Source: an uncultured Bacteroidota bacterium
Lineage (GTDB): Bacteria > Bacteroidota > Bacteroidia > JABEUT01
Direction: 5' to 3'
Assembly (NCBI GenBank): GCA_903916255.1
Contig: CAIWVW010000052.1
Coordinates: forward strand, 1-54,714
Length of the DNA stretch: 54,714 bases
Positions 8,330 through 17,193 of this stretch are shown here, piece after piece. Under the pieces are notes generated by a model that searched no databases, was not told the DNA's origin, and saw nothing but the letters and a program-made list of their open reading frames with translations. Both the position numbers and the translations under genes were made by a program. Positions within the stretch are counted from its first letter, which is position 1. Each line of letters starts with the position of its first letter.

Positions 8330-9628
8330 TTATTTAGTTTGCAGGAGTAACTTTTCTGCCACCTGCCCGAATTTCCATACATCTTCAAAAGAGTTGTAAA
8401 GCGGCACAGGAGCCAGTCTTATTACATTCGGGTTTCGCCAATCACAAAATACGCCCGCTTTGGTGAGTGCATTATAAAAATCTTTTCCTATTCCTTGTGC
8501 AATAATGGATAGCTGGCATCCTCTTTGTGCAGGGTCTATAGGTGTAATAATTTCCAGTTTCAGGTTTTTGTCTTTTATCTTTTCGTTTATGCGGTTAATG
8601 ATGAACTCAAGATAGGCAGTCAGCATCAAACTTTTTTTGCGCAAGGGAGGCATGCCTCCAGCTTCGGTAAAAATATCTACCGATGCTTTATGCGCAGCCA
8701 TAGATAAAACAGGCGCATTGCTTAATTGCCAACCTTCTGCACTTTTCATAGGGATAAATTTCTTGTCCATGATAAAGCGGGTTTTCTTATCATATCCCCA
8801 CCAGCCGCCTAAGCGCAACAATCGTATATTCTTAACATGACGCTGATTTATATATGCACCAGCCACAGCCCCCGGGCCCGAATTAAAATATTTGTAAGTG
8901 CACCAGCACGCAAAATCAACATCCCAATCGTGGAGTTTTACTTCTATATTTCCGGCGGCATGCGCCAAATCGAATCCACATAAAATACCTGCTTTATGGG
9001 CTGCTGCTGTGATGCGCGGCATATCCAATACTTGCCCCGTGAGATAATTAATTCCACCAAAAAGCACCAACGCAATTTCATCCGCGTTTTTATTAATAGT
9101 TTTAATAATATCCTCTGTGCGCAAAGTATGTTCCCCCTTGCGCGGAGCGACTTCTATAATAGCATCAGCCGGATTATAACCATGCAATTGTACTTGAGTC
9201 TGTAACGCATAGTTATCGGAAGAAAATGCATTCGATTCGCAAACAATTTTATAGCGCTTTCCTTTCGGCCGGTAAAATGAAACCATTAACAGATGCAGGT
9301 TCAGCGTAAGCTGGTTCATAATAATTACTTCATCGTCCTTGGCGCCCATCAATTTTGCAACAGGCTTTGTGAAGATTTCATGGTAAGAATACCAGGGGTT
9401 ATGTGCATCAAAATGCCCTTCGGAAGCCAGTTTTGCCCAATCGTCCAGTTCCACCTGAATGTATTTTGATACACTTGCAGGCTGCAACCCCAGCGAATTT
9501 CCAACAAAATATAAAGCATCGCTGCCTTTATATTGCGGGAATAAAAACTTCTTACGGAACTTTTTTAAAGGGTCTTTTTTATCTTGTTCTTTTGCAAAAG
9601 CAAGTGAATTAGTAAATTTCATAGCCAT
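8330..9628 (-). CDS. kynU: Kynureninase
   Basis: 432 residues, full length for the family. Kynureninase cleaves L-kynurenine or 3-hydroxykynurenine to (3-hydroxy)anthranilate and alanine using PLP. Visible blocks: YFVGNSLGLQP near residue 40, GHFDAHNPWYSYHE near 71, FDLAHAAGN with Asp220 and His223, and CWCTYKYFNSGPG with the Schiff-base Lys246. The start follows the SDR stop directly (TAAATG), with an alternative ATG two codons in. It is cotranscribed with the upstream SDR gene. No kynurenine monooxygenase or 3-hydroxyanthranilate dioxygenase is in the window, but nadC lies at 31597. The role in NAD synthesis versus tryptophan catabolism is open. Confidence 0.93.
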   Translation of the reverse strand: MAMKFTNSLAFAKEQDKKDPLKKFRKKFLFPQYKGSDALYFVGNSLGLQPASVSKYIQVELDDWAKLASEGHFDAHNPWYSYHEIFTKPVAKLMGAKDDEVIIMNQLTLNLHLLMVSFYRPKGKRYKIVCESNAFSSDNYALQTQVQLHGYNPADAIIEVAPRKGEHTLRTEDIIKTINKNADEIALVLFGGINYLTGQVLDMPRITAAAHKAGILCGFDLAHAAGNIEVKLHDWDVDFACWCTYKYFNSGPGAVAGAYINQRHVKNIRLLRLGGWWGYDKKTRFIMDKKFIPMKSAEGWQLSNAPVLSMAAHKASVDIFTEAGGMPPLRKKSLMLTAYLEFIINRINEKIKDKNLKLEIITPIDPAQRGCQLSIIAQGIGKDFYNALTKAGVFCDWRNPNVIRLAPVPLYNSFEDVWKFGQVAEKLLLQTK

Positions 9629-10429
9629 TTATATTGGAAATTTTCTGCGTTTAAGTATATAATTAAGTAATCCCGGGAAAAACCGTTTCAATAAAATAAC
9701 ACGCAATTCTTTTCCTCCGATAAATACTTCGTCCTTATTTTTTCTAACAGCATTTATAATACCATTGGCACACTTTTCAGGGGCCATGCCATGTTGCTGT
9801 CCTTCGTCCATTTTCCCATATTTTTTACCATCTGCATTCACTGCATTGATGGAAATATTCGTCCTCACATAGCCGGGACAGACCACAGTAACTCCTATAT
9901 TATCCCTGAAAACTTCTGCCCTTAATGCATCAAAAAAACCATGAAGGGCATGTTTAGAAGCTGCGTACATCGACCTGTTGGGAATAGCTACTTTCCCCAT
10001 CACACTGCTAATTACAACAATATGTCCCGATTTTTTTTCCAGCATAGTTGGCAAAACGCTTTTTGTTAAAGCGGTAACGGCAAAAAAATTCAATTCCATA
10101 ATCTGCCTGTCTACTACAATTGTGCTGTCTTTCACAGCGAATCGTTGCACCACGCCTGCGTTGCAAACCAACACATCGATAGTCCCAAACCGCTTTTTAA
10201 TCAGCTCCACCGAATCGGCTATATGTTCTGTATGATACAGGTCCAGCGGAAGAATAAATGAATTCTCTTCCTTCAGCCCTGCTTCCTGTTGCACCCTTTT
10301 TAGTTCCTGTTCCCGCCGGGCGGTAAGAACTATTTTTGCACCCAACTGAGCAAAAGCGTGCACCAATGCTTCACCAATGCCCGAAGAAGCGCCTGTAATC
10401 CATACCACTTTTCCTGAAAATGATTCCAT
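9629..10429 (-). CDS. SDR-family oxidoreductase
   Basis: 266 residues from ATG 10429 (MESFSGKVVW). A longer frame starts at 10465, but a -7 box at 10450-10457 lies inside it, so the shorter start is preferred. Classical short-chain dehydrogenase motifs: TGASSGIG for the nucleotide-binding loop, NAG, the catalytic Ser in VISSVMG, and YAASK with the Tyr/Lys pair. The C-terminal basic segment (LKRFFPGLLNYILKRRK) resembles membrane-associated DHRS7-like enzymes. The substrate is unknown. It is first in an operon with kynU. Confidence 0.87.
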   Translation of the reverse strand: MESFSGKVVWITGASSGIGEALVHAFAQLGAKIVLTARREQELKRVQQEAGLKEENSFILPLDLYHTEHIADSVELIKKRFGTIDVLVCNAGVVQRFAVKDSTIVVDRQIMELNFFAVTALTKSVLPTMLEKKSGHIVVISSVMGKVAIPNRSMYAASKHALHGFFDALRAEVFRDNIGVTVVCPGYVRTNISINAVNADGKKYGKMDEGQQHGMAPEKCANGIINAVRKNKDEVFIGGKELRVILLKRFFPGLLNYILKRRKFPI

Positions 10430-10449
10430 AGTTTTTAATGTAAACAGCA

Positions 10450-10457
10450 CAAAGGTA
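10450..10457 (-). promoter_or_regulatory. -7 box of SDR-kynU operon
   Basis: Minus-strand TACCTTTG matches TAnnTTTG. It fixes the SDR start at 10429 by making the upstream start untranscribed. Confidence 0.5.
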
Positions 10458-10523
10458 TGCGTCAAAATGGAATAATCCTATAACGAACCTGTTTTGCCGG
10501 TTTATCTGTTCCATGAATTGCCT

Positions 10524-10531
10524 TACCTTTG
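10524..10531 (+). promoter_or_regulatory. -7 box of the DUF4296 gene
   Basis: TACCTTTG matches TAnnTTTG, 27 nt before ATG 10559. The leader is of ordinary length. Confidence 0.5.
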
Positions 10532-10558
10532 TTTTGAATTTTAATATCTCAAGGATTC

Positions 10559-10924
10559 ATGAAGCGGTATTTATACATCATTATTCTTTCTGTTTTTGCA
10601 GCTTCTTGCGGCAACAACAAAACAATAAAAATACCTAAGGATATTCTTACCCCGGACAGTATGGTGGAAGTTATAACAGACGTTCATCTGTTACAGGCAT
10701 CACAGCGCATGAACATGATTATAGATTCGTCCGATACAGGCAATTTTACTTCCTTTAACTATGTCTGGAAAAAGCATCACCTTACGGTAACCGAGTATAA
10801 AAAGAATTTAGATTTCTATACCCACAACCCGGCCATACTCGATTCTATTTATGAAAAAGTTTTGAATAACCTAAGTAAACAAAAAGCGGTATTGCAGGGC
10901 AAATTAACTCCTAAAAAACATTAG
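10559..10924 (+). CDS. DUF4296 lipoprotein
   Basis: 121 residues. The signal peptide ends in a lipobox (AASCGN), so the protein is lipid-anchored at Cys17. The mature part has the DUF4296 pattern: DILTPDSMVEVITDVHLLQA, then FNYVWKKHHLTVTEYKKNLDFY and helices near the C-terminus. The family is common in Bacteroidota and has no established function. The glycosyltransferase gene begins three bases after its stop, suggesting an operon with that gene and the permease gene. Confidence 0.85.
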   Translation: MKRYLYIIILSVFAASCGNNKTIKIPKDILTPDSMVEVITDVHLLQASQRMNMIIDSSDTGNFTSFNYVWKKHHLTVTEYKKNLDFYTHNPAILDSIYEKVLNNLSKQKAVLQGKLTPKKH

Positions 10925-10927
10925 CAG

Positions 10928-12082
10928 ATGTATGTTTTCATTCATGCGCTATGCTATTTTTTTGCGTTACTGATTTTTACTTATTTTATATATATTCTAT
11001 TCCATCTGTTAAGCTGGAGCAGGCATCCGCCCGTAAAAATTTCTACAGGCTATGCGCCTAAAACCAGAATAAGCATAATTATTGCTGCCCGCAATGAAGA
11101 ACTAACCATAGGCAAATGCCTTGCATCTATTGCATCACAATCGTATCCGGCTGAGCTGTTAGAAATTATTGTGGTGGATGACCATTCTACCGACAAAACG
11201 ATTGAAGTTGTAAAAAATATTTTCCTGCAAATGCATATTCCTGGAAAATGCATTTCAACCCGGGAAAAAGCGCATGGCAAAAAAAGCGCTTTGACAGAAG
11301 GGATAAAACATTCATCCGGCGAACTTTTGGTAATCACAGATGCCGATTGCAGCAGCGGCAAAAATTGGCTCGTTTCTATTGAAAGTGAATACAAAAAAAC
11401 AGGCGCATATATGCTTTGCGGACCTGTCGAGATAATCAGCAATAAAGGCATAATCGGAATATTTCAAAGCCTTGAATTATGCGGCCTTTCACTTCTTTCA
11501 GGTGCAGGAATTCATGCAGGTGTTCCTCTGCTATGTAACGGGGCTAATTTGGCATATACGCGCAAGGTATTCGATGATGTGGAAGGGTTTAAAGACATAG
11601 ATAATAACCCTTCAGGCGACGATATTTTATTGATGTTTAAAATTCATCATAACTATTCGGGTAAAATTGGGTATGTAAAATCGACAGACGCAATCGTATC
11701 AACCTATGCGCAAGATTCCATAAAAGCATTCTTGTTGCAGCGCATACGCTGGGCATCCAAGGGTCTTTATTCTAAAAATCGGGTAAATAGTTTTGTAAGC
11801 CTGCTTGTATTTGCTTCCAATTTTTTATCGCTGGCTGCCATTCTATTTTCAGCTATCTTCGAAAAAATATTTCCTTTGATTATTCCGGGTATCGCTTTGA
11901 AAATTACAGCTGACTTTCTGTTGCTCCTTTTTGGAACATCCTTTTTCAGAAAGAAAACACTTTTATGGACCTTTCCTATCTCCGAAATTATAACCATCGC
12001 CTATGTAAGTTGGGTTGGAATTGCCGCCAACTTCTCGTCCTATAGCTGGAAAGACAGGCATTACAAACGTCCGCTGCAATAG
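10928..12082 (+). CDS. Family 2 glycosyltransferase, membrane-bound
   Basis: 384 residues. One N-terminal membrane helix (about 5-27) is followed by a GT-A domain: SIIIAARNEE, VVDDHSTD for nucleotide binding, DADC as the metal-binding DxD-type site, and QRIRWASKG as the QxxRW motif of processive or membrane GT2 enzymes. Three C-terminal helices follow. It would transfer a sugar from a nucleotide donor at the inner membrane. The acceptor is unknown. It lies between a DUF4296 lipoprotein and an OppC-type permease with gaps of three and four bases. Confidence 0.88.
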   Translation: MYVFIHALCYFFALLIFTYFIYILFHLLSWSRHPPVKISTGYAPKTRISIIIAARNEELTIGKCLASIASQSYPAELLEIIVVDDHSTDKTIEVVKNIFLQMHIPGKCISTREKAHGKKSALTEGIKHSSGELLVITDADCSSGKNWLVSIESEYKKTGAYMLCGPVEIISNKGIIGIFQSLELCGLSLLSGAGIHAGVPLLCNGANLAYTRKVFDDVEGFKDIDNNPSGDDILLMFKIHHNYSGKIGYVKSTDAIVSTYAQDSIKAFLLQRIRWASKGLYSKNRVNSFVSLLVFASNFLSLAAILFSAIFEKIFPLIIPGIALKITADFLLLLFGTSFFRKKTLLWTFPISEIITIAYVSWVGIAANFSSYSWKDRHYKRPLQ

Positions 12083-12086
12083 AACT

Positions 12087-13286
12087 ATGCTGTTCCTGAA
12101 AAAGAAAAATAAACCTATAGATTCCCTATCCTTAAGTGCTAAGGCCTGGAAGAAATTCAAGAAGAATAAAATTGCCCTGGGCAGTTTTTATTTCATTATT
12201 CTAACGGTAGCAGTTGCCATATTAGGCTATTTAATTACGCCAGATTCAACACCCGATGCGAATAACCAACTACTGCAATTAGCAGTAAAGCCAGTCGGAA
12301 CAAAAGTAAAAATACTGTTGGTTAAAAAGAATATGGAAATCGAAAAAGTCTCTTTCATTCAGAAAATGTTGTTCGGGCAGGAAAGCCAATACTATTATAT
12401 ACCCATCGATTCCTGCTGCTTTCAGGGAAATGAGTTAGCTGCAACATTGTACACGGGGAATAATACACATAATGGTCCGGTTAAAAGATATGGCTTGGCA
12501 CAAATTGTTTATGGCGCTGAGGAAAATAAGAACACAACTAAATCTGCGGATGACCTGAAAGCAGAAATTGAAAAAAATAATTTAATCACTAAAACATATC
12601 TTTTAGGCACTGACCAGGAAGGCCGTGATATGTTGAGTCGCCTGTTGATTGGTACACGAGTTTCGCTTTCGGTAGGATTTATTGCCGTTATTATTTCGCT
12701 TTTAATCGGTATTGTAATGGGCGCTACCGCCGGCTATTACAAAGGCAAATGGGACAGCTTTGTAACATGGCTCATCAGTGTGGTCTGGTCCTTGCCTACG
12801 CTTTTGCTTGTCATATCTATAACGCTTGCTTTGGGCAAAGGATTCTGGCAAATATTTATTGCGGTTGGCCTTACCATGTGGATTGATGTGGCCCGTATTG
12901 TGCGCGGACAAGTTATCTCCCTGCGTGAAGAAACCTTTATTGAAGCTGGAAAAGCCATGGGCTTTTCTACTTCAAGAATAATTTTCAGGCACATACTTCC
13001 GAATATTACAGGAACCATTACGGTAGTTGCCGCTGATAATTTTGCGGCTGCGATATTGCTTGAGGCTGGCCTCAGCTTTTTGGGTATTGGAGCGCAACCG
13101 CCCACAGCCTCCTGGGGTTCAATGATAAATGCCAATCGCGGGTTTATTATTACCGATTCAGCCTATTTGGTATTTCTACCCGGCATTTGCCTAATGCTTT
13201 TGGTGCTCGCATTTTTCCTGGTTGGCAATGGCCTGCGCGATGCACTGGATAATAAAAGTGAGGCCAGCCAATTGGTGGGAGCTTAA
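12087..13286 (+). CDS. OppC-like ABC transporter permease
   Basis: 399 residues from ATG 12087; a longer frame begins inside the glycosyltransferase but the extra residues are unlike the family. TM1 is at about residues 29-46. Then there is a periplasmic stretch of roughly 120 residues, longer than usual for OppC/DppC. The binding-protein-dependent permease domain follows: LLGTDQEGRDMLSRLL, GTRVSLSVG, and the ATPase-coupling EAA loop EAGKAMGFSTSRIIFRHILPN. No ATPase, OppB or binding protein gene lies nearby, so its partners are encoded elsewhere. It probably imports oligopeptides. Confidence 0.88.
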   Translation: MLFLKKKNKPIDSLSLSAKAWKKFKKNKIALGSFYFIILTVAVAILGYLITPDSTPDANNQLLQLAVKPVGTKVKILLVKKNMEIEKVSFIQKMLFGQESQYYYIPIDSCCFQGNELAATLYTGNNTHNGPVKRYGLAQIVYGAEENKNTTKSADDLKAEIEKNNLITKTYLLGTDQEGRDMLSRLLIGTRVSLSVGFIAVIISLLIGIVMGATAGYYKGKWDSFVTWLISVVWSLPTLLLVISITLALGKGFWQIFIAVGLTMWIDVARIVRGQVISLREETFIEAGKAMGFSTSRIIFRHILPNITGTITVVAADNFAAAILLEAGLSFLGIGAQPPTASWGSMINANRGFIITDSAYLVFLPGICLMLLVLAFFLVGNGLRDALDNKSEASQLVGA

Positions 13287-13290
13287 TGCT

Positions 13291-14448
13291 TTACTCTTTT
13301 GAAAGTATCTTGAACTGAAGTAAAAAAAGGAAACGCACAACTTTGAAAGAAGTCCACCACAGCAGCATTTCAAGCGGTTTAGCACGTTTTTTATTTTCTA
13401 CCGAGGTGATGCTGTTACATTTACTCATCACTTCTTCCAATTCGTCCTTTACTTTCCGGCAGAAAAATTTATCTTTCACCTCCAGATTGGTTTCTATGCT
13501 GCTAAAGTGGCTCAAATGATTAATATTATAAGAGCCTATACTGCTCCAATCGTTATCTACCACCATTAACTTACCATGCAAAATTGTTTTGTTCCATTCA
13601 TACAATTCGATATTATTGCGCAATAACCAAGCATACCAATAGGACATTGCGTTTTTAACAAGTTTAACATCGCTCAGGCCCGGAAGAATAATTTTTACTT
13701 TCACATTCCGTTTAGATGCATTCTTCAAAGCGTTTCTCATCCGGCTTCCGGGCAAAAAATAACTGGCGACTATAATTACCGAAGATTCCGCCTCTCTAAT
13801 AGATTTAATAAGGCTGGTGGAAATTCCTCTTTTCCTGTACAGCCAATCATTCTGCTGAAGTTTTACTTTTATCGTATGCTGCTTATCTTCGTGTTTATTA
13901 TGCCCTGAATCTGTTTTCTTTTTTCTGCTGAAATAGCCTTTTCCCGACCATAAGCGTTCGCACATGGATGTAATTTCATGGCATACATTGCCCGATACAA
14001 ACACCGCATAATCAAGCCATGGGGAGTCTTTACCTTTTAAATGATAATTGTTGTCGAAGTTGATGCCCCCGATGAGCGCCTCCTTTTCATCAGCGATTAA
14101 AATTTTATGATGCAGCCTTCTTCCAAATCTTATATGATAGCCGGATAAAAGCGGGGAATATTTCCTGAACTGAATACCATGATTTTTAATTGTTTGTATC
14201 GTTTTAGATTTCAGTTCATGAGAACCGAAAGCATCAATTAAAAGATAGACCTGAACGCCCCGCTTTACTGCTTCAGAAAGGTGTTTTACAGCCTCAAGGC
14301 CTGTCTCATCATCTGAAAAGATATAGGTTTGTAAATGAATTTTATGTTTGCTTCTGCGGATGATTTCGTAAGCTTTTTCAAAAAAATCATTTCCGCTTTT
14401 TACAAGCAATGCATGCGAAGCAAGATTATAGGATATTTTCTTACTCAT
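13291..14448 (-). CDS. Phospholipase D-family protein (cardiolipin synthase-like)
   Basis: 385 residues. It has two PLD HKD motifs: HHKILIADEKEALIGG and HGKLMVVDNDWSSIGS, with ETNLEV after the second as in cardiolipin synthases. There are no N-terminal membrane helices, unlike ClsA; it is closer to ClsB/YbhO-type soluble or peripheral enzymes. The probable reaction is transfer of a phosphatidyl group to make cardiolipin. It is cotranscribed with the small membrane protein gene just upstream (24-nt gap). It converges on the permease gene with four bases between stops. Confidence 0.85.
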   Translation of the reverse strand: MSKKISYNLASHALLVKSGNDFFEKAYEIIRRSKHKIHLQTYIFSDDETGLEAVKHLSEAVKRGVQVYLLIDAFGSHELKSKTIQTIKNHGIQFRKYSPLLSGYHIRFGRRLHHKILIADEKEALIGGINFDNNYHLKGKDSPWLDYAVFVSGNVCHEITSMCERLWSGKGYFSRKKKTDSGHNKHEDKQHTIKVKLQQNDWLYRKRGISTSLIKSIREAESSVIIVASYFLPGSRMRNALKNASKRNVKVKIILPGLSDVKLVKNAMSYWYAWLLRNNIELYEWNKTILHGKLMVVDNDWSSIGSYNINHLSHFSSIETNLEVKDKFFCRKVKDELEEVMSKCNSITSVENKKRAKPLEMLLWWTSFKVVRFLFLLQFKILSKE

Positions 14449-14472
14449 ACATCCTGTTGGATGCCTGCAAAA

Positions 14473-14757
14473 TTATTTATACTCTTCATGCCCGCTTATT
14501 ACATCCTCATCCTTTCGCACAAACACTATCGCCAGAACCAACAAAATTATTTCCAACGCCGCTATGTAATAAATATAATCCATGATTTTGAAGGATGAAA
14601 CTATACCATACCACCAACTGAAATAATGCATAGGGTCTTGCTTCAAATGGTAATAATAATATATAAAACTCACCATAGTGAACCCGACAAAAATCGAGAA
14701 TAGGATAATAATATTGGCGCGGATAAAAAACCTTAGAAACTGGCTGATTTTTTTCAT
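14473..14757 (-). CDS. Small two-helix membrane protein
   Basis: 94 residues. Two membrane segments are at about residues 12-34 and 59-80, the first preceded by basic residues and the tail charged (RKDEDVISGHEE). I do not recognise a family. The coding frame ends 24 nt before the PLD gene on the same strand, so the pair may form an operon and the protein may anchor or assist that enzyme. This is inference. Confidence 0.6.
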   Translation of the reverse strand: MKKISQFLRFFIRANIIILFSIFVGFTMVSFIYYYYHLKQDPMHYFSWWYGIVSSFKIMDYIYYIAALEIILLVLAIVFVRKDEDVISGHEEYK

Positions 14758-14855
14758 AACAGGGTTTATTTAAATTCGTGAAGTGTGAAGATACAAAATA
14801 AAATTAATCTTACTTTTACAAGGCATACTTTATGCTTCTATTCTTATAAAACCAC

Positions 14856-15470
14856 ATGGCCGAATTTATTTCCATAATTCCTTCAGAAATCGATGAAGAT
14901 GCTTTATCGCTGGCAACTGAGTGCCTGCAATCGGGCGGGGTATTGATATATCCTACCGATACCATTTATGCCATGGGTTGCAGCCTTGAGCATCCGCAAG
15001 CTATCGAGCGCATGGCGCGGATTAAGGACATTCGGGTCGACAAGGCTGTGTTCTCCCTTATATTTCACGATTTTGCGGAAATAGCAAACTACACTCGCCC
15101 CACAAATACTGCCATTTACAAACTGATGCGCCGGTGCTTGCCCGGGCCTTTCACCTTTATTCTGAATGCAAACTCTACCATCAGCCGCATAATGAATACC
15201 CGTCGGAAGACAGTAGGGGTGCGTATTCCGGACAACCCTATAATTTTAAAGCTGGTGGAAAGTATTGGTTGCCCTATTGTTTCCACATCGCTTCATGATG
15301 AAGATGAAATTGTAAAATTCCCGACCGACCCCTACGAAATTTTCAACCATTACGATGACAAAGTAGATATGGTGATTGATGGCGGACACGGCCACAATGA
15401 AGAATCTACCGTAATAGAATGTACCACCGAAGAACCCTTACTGATAAGGCAAGGCGCAGGTATCCTCTGA
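14856..15470 (+). CDS. Sua5/YciO/YrdC-family protein
   Basis: 204 residues, one YrdC domain with no Sua5 C-terminal domain. Visible blocks: GGVLIYPTDTIYAMGC, RCLPGPFTFILNA, KTVGVRIPDNP, GCPIVSTSLH and STVIEC. The family includes the threonylcarbamoyl-AMP synthase for tRNA t6A37 and the less understood YciO branch. The substrate loop (RIKDIRVDKAVFSLIF) departs from the classic KxR..KP form, so it may be a YciO-type paralogue. The stop is directly adjacent to the convergent M28 gene. Confidence 0.83.
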   Translation: MAEFISIIPSEIDEDALSLATECLQSGGVLIYPTDTIYAMGCSLEHPQAIERMARIKDIRVDKAVFSLIFHDFAEIANYTRPTNTAIYKLMRRCLPGPFTFILNANSTISRIMNTRRKTVGVRIPDNPIILKLVESIGCPIVSTSLHDEDEIVKFPTDPYEIFNHYDDKVDMVIDGGHGHNEESTVIECTTEEPLLIRQGAGIL

Positions 15471-16943
15471 TTAATTCACCCCGTATTCCGCCAGCATATA
15501 GGCCAGCATTGTCATTCCGGCAGCGCCGAGTTCAAGTTCGCGCTTATTCACTTTATCGAAGGTATCGGCCGGAGTGTGGTGTATATCAAAATAACGTTGC
15601 GAATCGGGCATAAGGCCTATCATAACCGTTCCCATATCCTGCATAGGCTCAATATCTGAACCGCCGCCGCCGCCAGAGAAATCATAAATTCCGTAAGGCA
15701 GGAAGAGCGGTTGCCAGCTTTGTATTTTCTTTTTTTGTTCAGGTGTTCCGCCTAAACCGAAACCCCTCGGGGTATATCCGCCTGCATCTGATTCTATGGC
15801 TGCAATTTGCTTTTCATGATGCGCTTTAGCCAGTTCGGCATATTTCAAGCCGCCTCTTTCACCATTTTCTTCATTCATAAACATTACAAAACGGATGCTT
15901 CGTTTTGGCTTTATAGCCAATACCCTGAATGTTCGCATAACTTCAAGGGTTTGCACTATGCCTGCGCCATCATCCTGCGCACCCTGCGCCAAATCCCAGG
16001 AATCAAGGTGGCCTCCGATAGTTATATACTCATCAGGATGCTCGGAACCCCTTATTTCACCTACTACATTATATGATTTTTCATCGGGCAACGTCTGGCA
16101 AGCCATTTCAAAATGGAACCTTATTTTCGGGTCCAGTTTTAATTGTTTAGCAAGCAATTCCGCGCCAATAGTGGAAATGGCACAGCATGGTACTTTCGGA
16201 AAAGAATCATTATACTGCATGGCGCCTGTATGCGGATTATCATCTAATGTATTCGTCATGGAGCGAACCACCGTTCCGATAGCGCCATATTTGGCAGCCT
16301 CGCTTGGTCCTGCCCAGCGCTGAACAACGGCTTTTCCGTAAGCATGGAAAGTTTGAATTTCAGTTTCGTCGAAGGGGCCGTTGAAGAAAACTATTTTGCC
16401 TTGTATGCCTGCTTTGCCCAAATGTTTTAAAGCCGCCACACTATCCACTTCAATTACATTGGCCGTAATTCCGCCAACAGGCGTACCTACAGACCTTCCC
16501 AACGCACAAATGTTTACCGCATATTCTCCCGATTCGTTGGTGAGGATTTTAGCTGTTTCCTTCGCGCCCCTTACCCAATGGGGGACCATGCATTCCTGCT
16601 TGAATACCGTATCGGCACCTATGGTTTCCATCAACTGGTAAGTATATTCAACGGCTGCTGCTGCCTGCGGAGAGCCTGTCAGCCTCCCTCCTATCTTATT
16701 GCACAGGTAATCTAAATACGAATAGCATTTGCCATGCAACAATATTTCATTCGCTATCGTGCGAAACATAATCGAATCTTTTTTATAATCCGATTGTGTG
16801 CCTGTGGCAGGCAATGCCGGTGGCGGCGTTGTCGCAGCCGGTTTAGCCGTATTGGAACTATTGGTATTATTTCCGCCGGGGTTTTGGCAGGAATTAAATA
16901 TTGCAAGGGCAATAAGGCAGACAAATAATAATTGCTTTTTCAT
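15471..16943 (-). CDS. Secreted M28-family metallopeptidase lipoprotein
   Basis: 490 residues. The N-terminus ends in a lipobox (IFNSC), followed by a Ser/Thr/Pro/Ala-rich linker. A PA-like insert (about 140-230) precedes the aminopeptidase core. All di-zinc ligands of M28 are visible: His in GGHLDSWD, bridging Asp in QDDGAG, the catalytic and metal Glu pair in NEENGE, Asp in ESDAG, and His in DIHHTPADTFD. It probably trims amino acids from peptides outside the cytoplasmic membrane. A -7 box lies 23 nt upstream. Confidence 0.92.
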   Translation of the reverse strand: MKKQLLFVCLIALAIFNSCQNPGGNNTNSSNTAKPAATTPPPALPATGTQSDYKKDSIMFRTIANEILLHGKCYSYLDYLCNKIGGRLTGSPQAAAAVEYTYQLMETIGADTVFKQECMVPHWVRGAKETAKILTNESGEYAVNICALGRSVGTPVGGITANVIEVDSVAALKHLGKAGIQGKIVFFNGPFDETEIQTFHAYGKAVVQRWAGPSEAAKYGAIGTVVRSMTNTLDDNPHTGAMQYNDSFPKVPCCAISTIGAELLAKQLKLDPKIRFHFEMACQTLPDEKSYNVVGEIRGSEHPDEYITIGGHLDSWDLAQGAQDDGAGIVQTLEVMRTFRVLAIKPKRSIRFVMFMNEENGERGGLKYAELAKAHHEKQIAAIESDAGGYTPRGFGLGGTPEQKKKIQSWQPLFLPYGIYDFSGGGGGSDIEPMQDMGTVMIGLMPDSQRYFDIHHTPADTFDKVNKRELELGAAGMTMLAYMLAEYGVN

Positions 16944-16966
16944 GGCTTAGGTTTCGGTTATGAGTA

Positions 16967-16974
16967 CAAATGTA
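16967..16974 (-). promoter_or_regulatory. -7 box of the M28 peptidase gene
   Basis: Minus-strand TACATTTG matches TAnnTTTG, 23 nt before the start at 16943. Confidence 0.5.
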
Positions 16975-17055
16975 ACAATACCCCGTAAATCTAACTAGCA
17001 ATTAATAATGAAAAAGCCGTTGTGTTTTCACTTAAAAAAATTAAGGTTATAAAAT

Positions 17056-17193
17056 TTATATAAAGCACTTCAGAAAGGCTTTTAAAACTTTCGCACACTC
17101 GGCCTGCTTATAGATATTTAACACTTTATACTGTAGCAATATTTTCCAAATCACTTTTGCCAGCCCCGATGAACTGTTCGGAGGAGCATACAT
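17056..17193 (-). CDS. Possible small cationic peptide gene
   Basis: An uninterrupted 45-codon frame, MYAPPNSSSGLAKVIWKIL... to ...KCFI, in the 375-nt gap between the M28 and RelA/SpoT genes. A minus-strand TATATTTG (17221-17214) fits a -7 box 20 nt before the ATG. The predicted product has seven lysines against one glutamate and an amphipathic-looking second half. I do not recognise it. It could be chance or a decayed gene. The rest of the 16944-17318 gap holds the M28 promoter and nothing else I can identify. Confidence 0.3.
   Translation of the reverse strand: MYAPPNSSSGLAKVIWKILLQYKVLNIYKQAECAKVLKAFLKCFI

Noticed and set aside
10430-10465. Longer SDR N-terminus starting at 10465
   Set aside because: A -7 box at 10450-10457 lies inside it, so that codon would not be transcribed; MESFSGKVVW at 10429 fits the family start.
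12015-12086. Longer OppC start inside the glycosyltransferase gene
   Set aside because: The extra 24 residues do not resemble a permease N-terminus, while ATG 12087 begins a short basic cytoplasmic stretch before TM1.
15895-16323. Long open frame on the plus strand inside the M28 gene
   Set aside because: It is antisense to a gene with intact catalytic motifs, and its product shows no recognisable domain.
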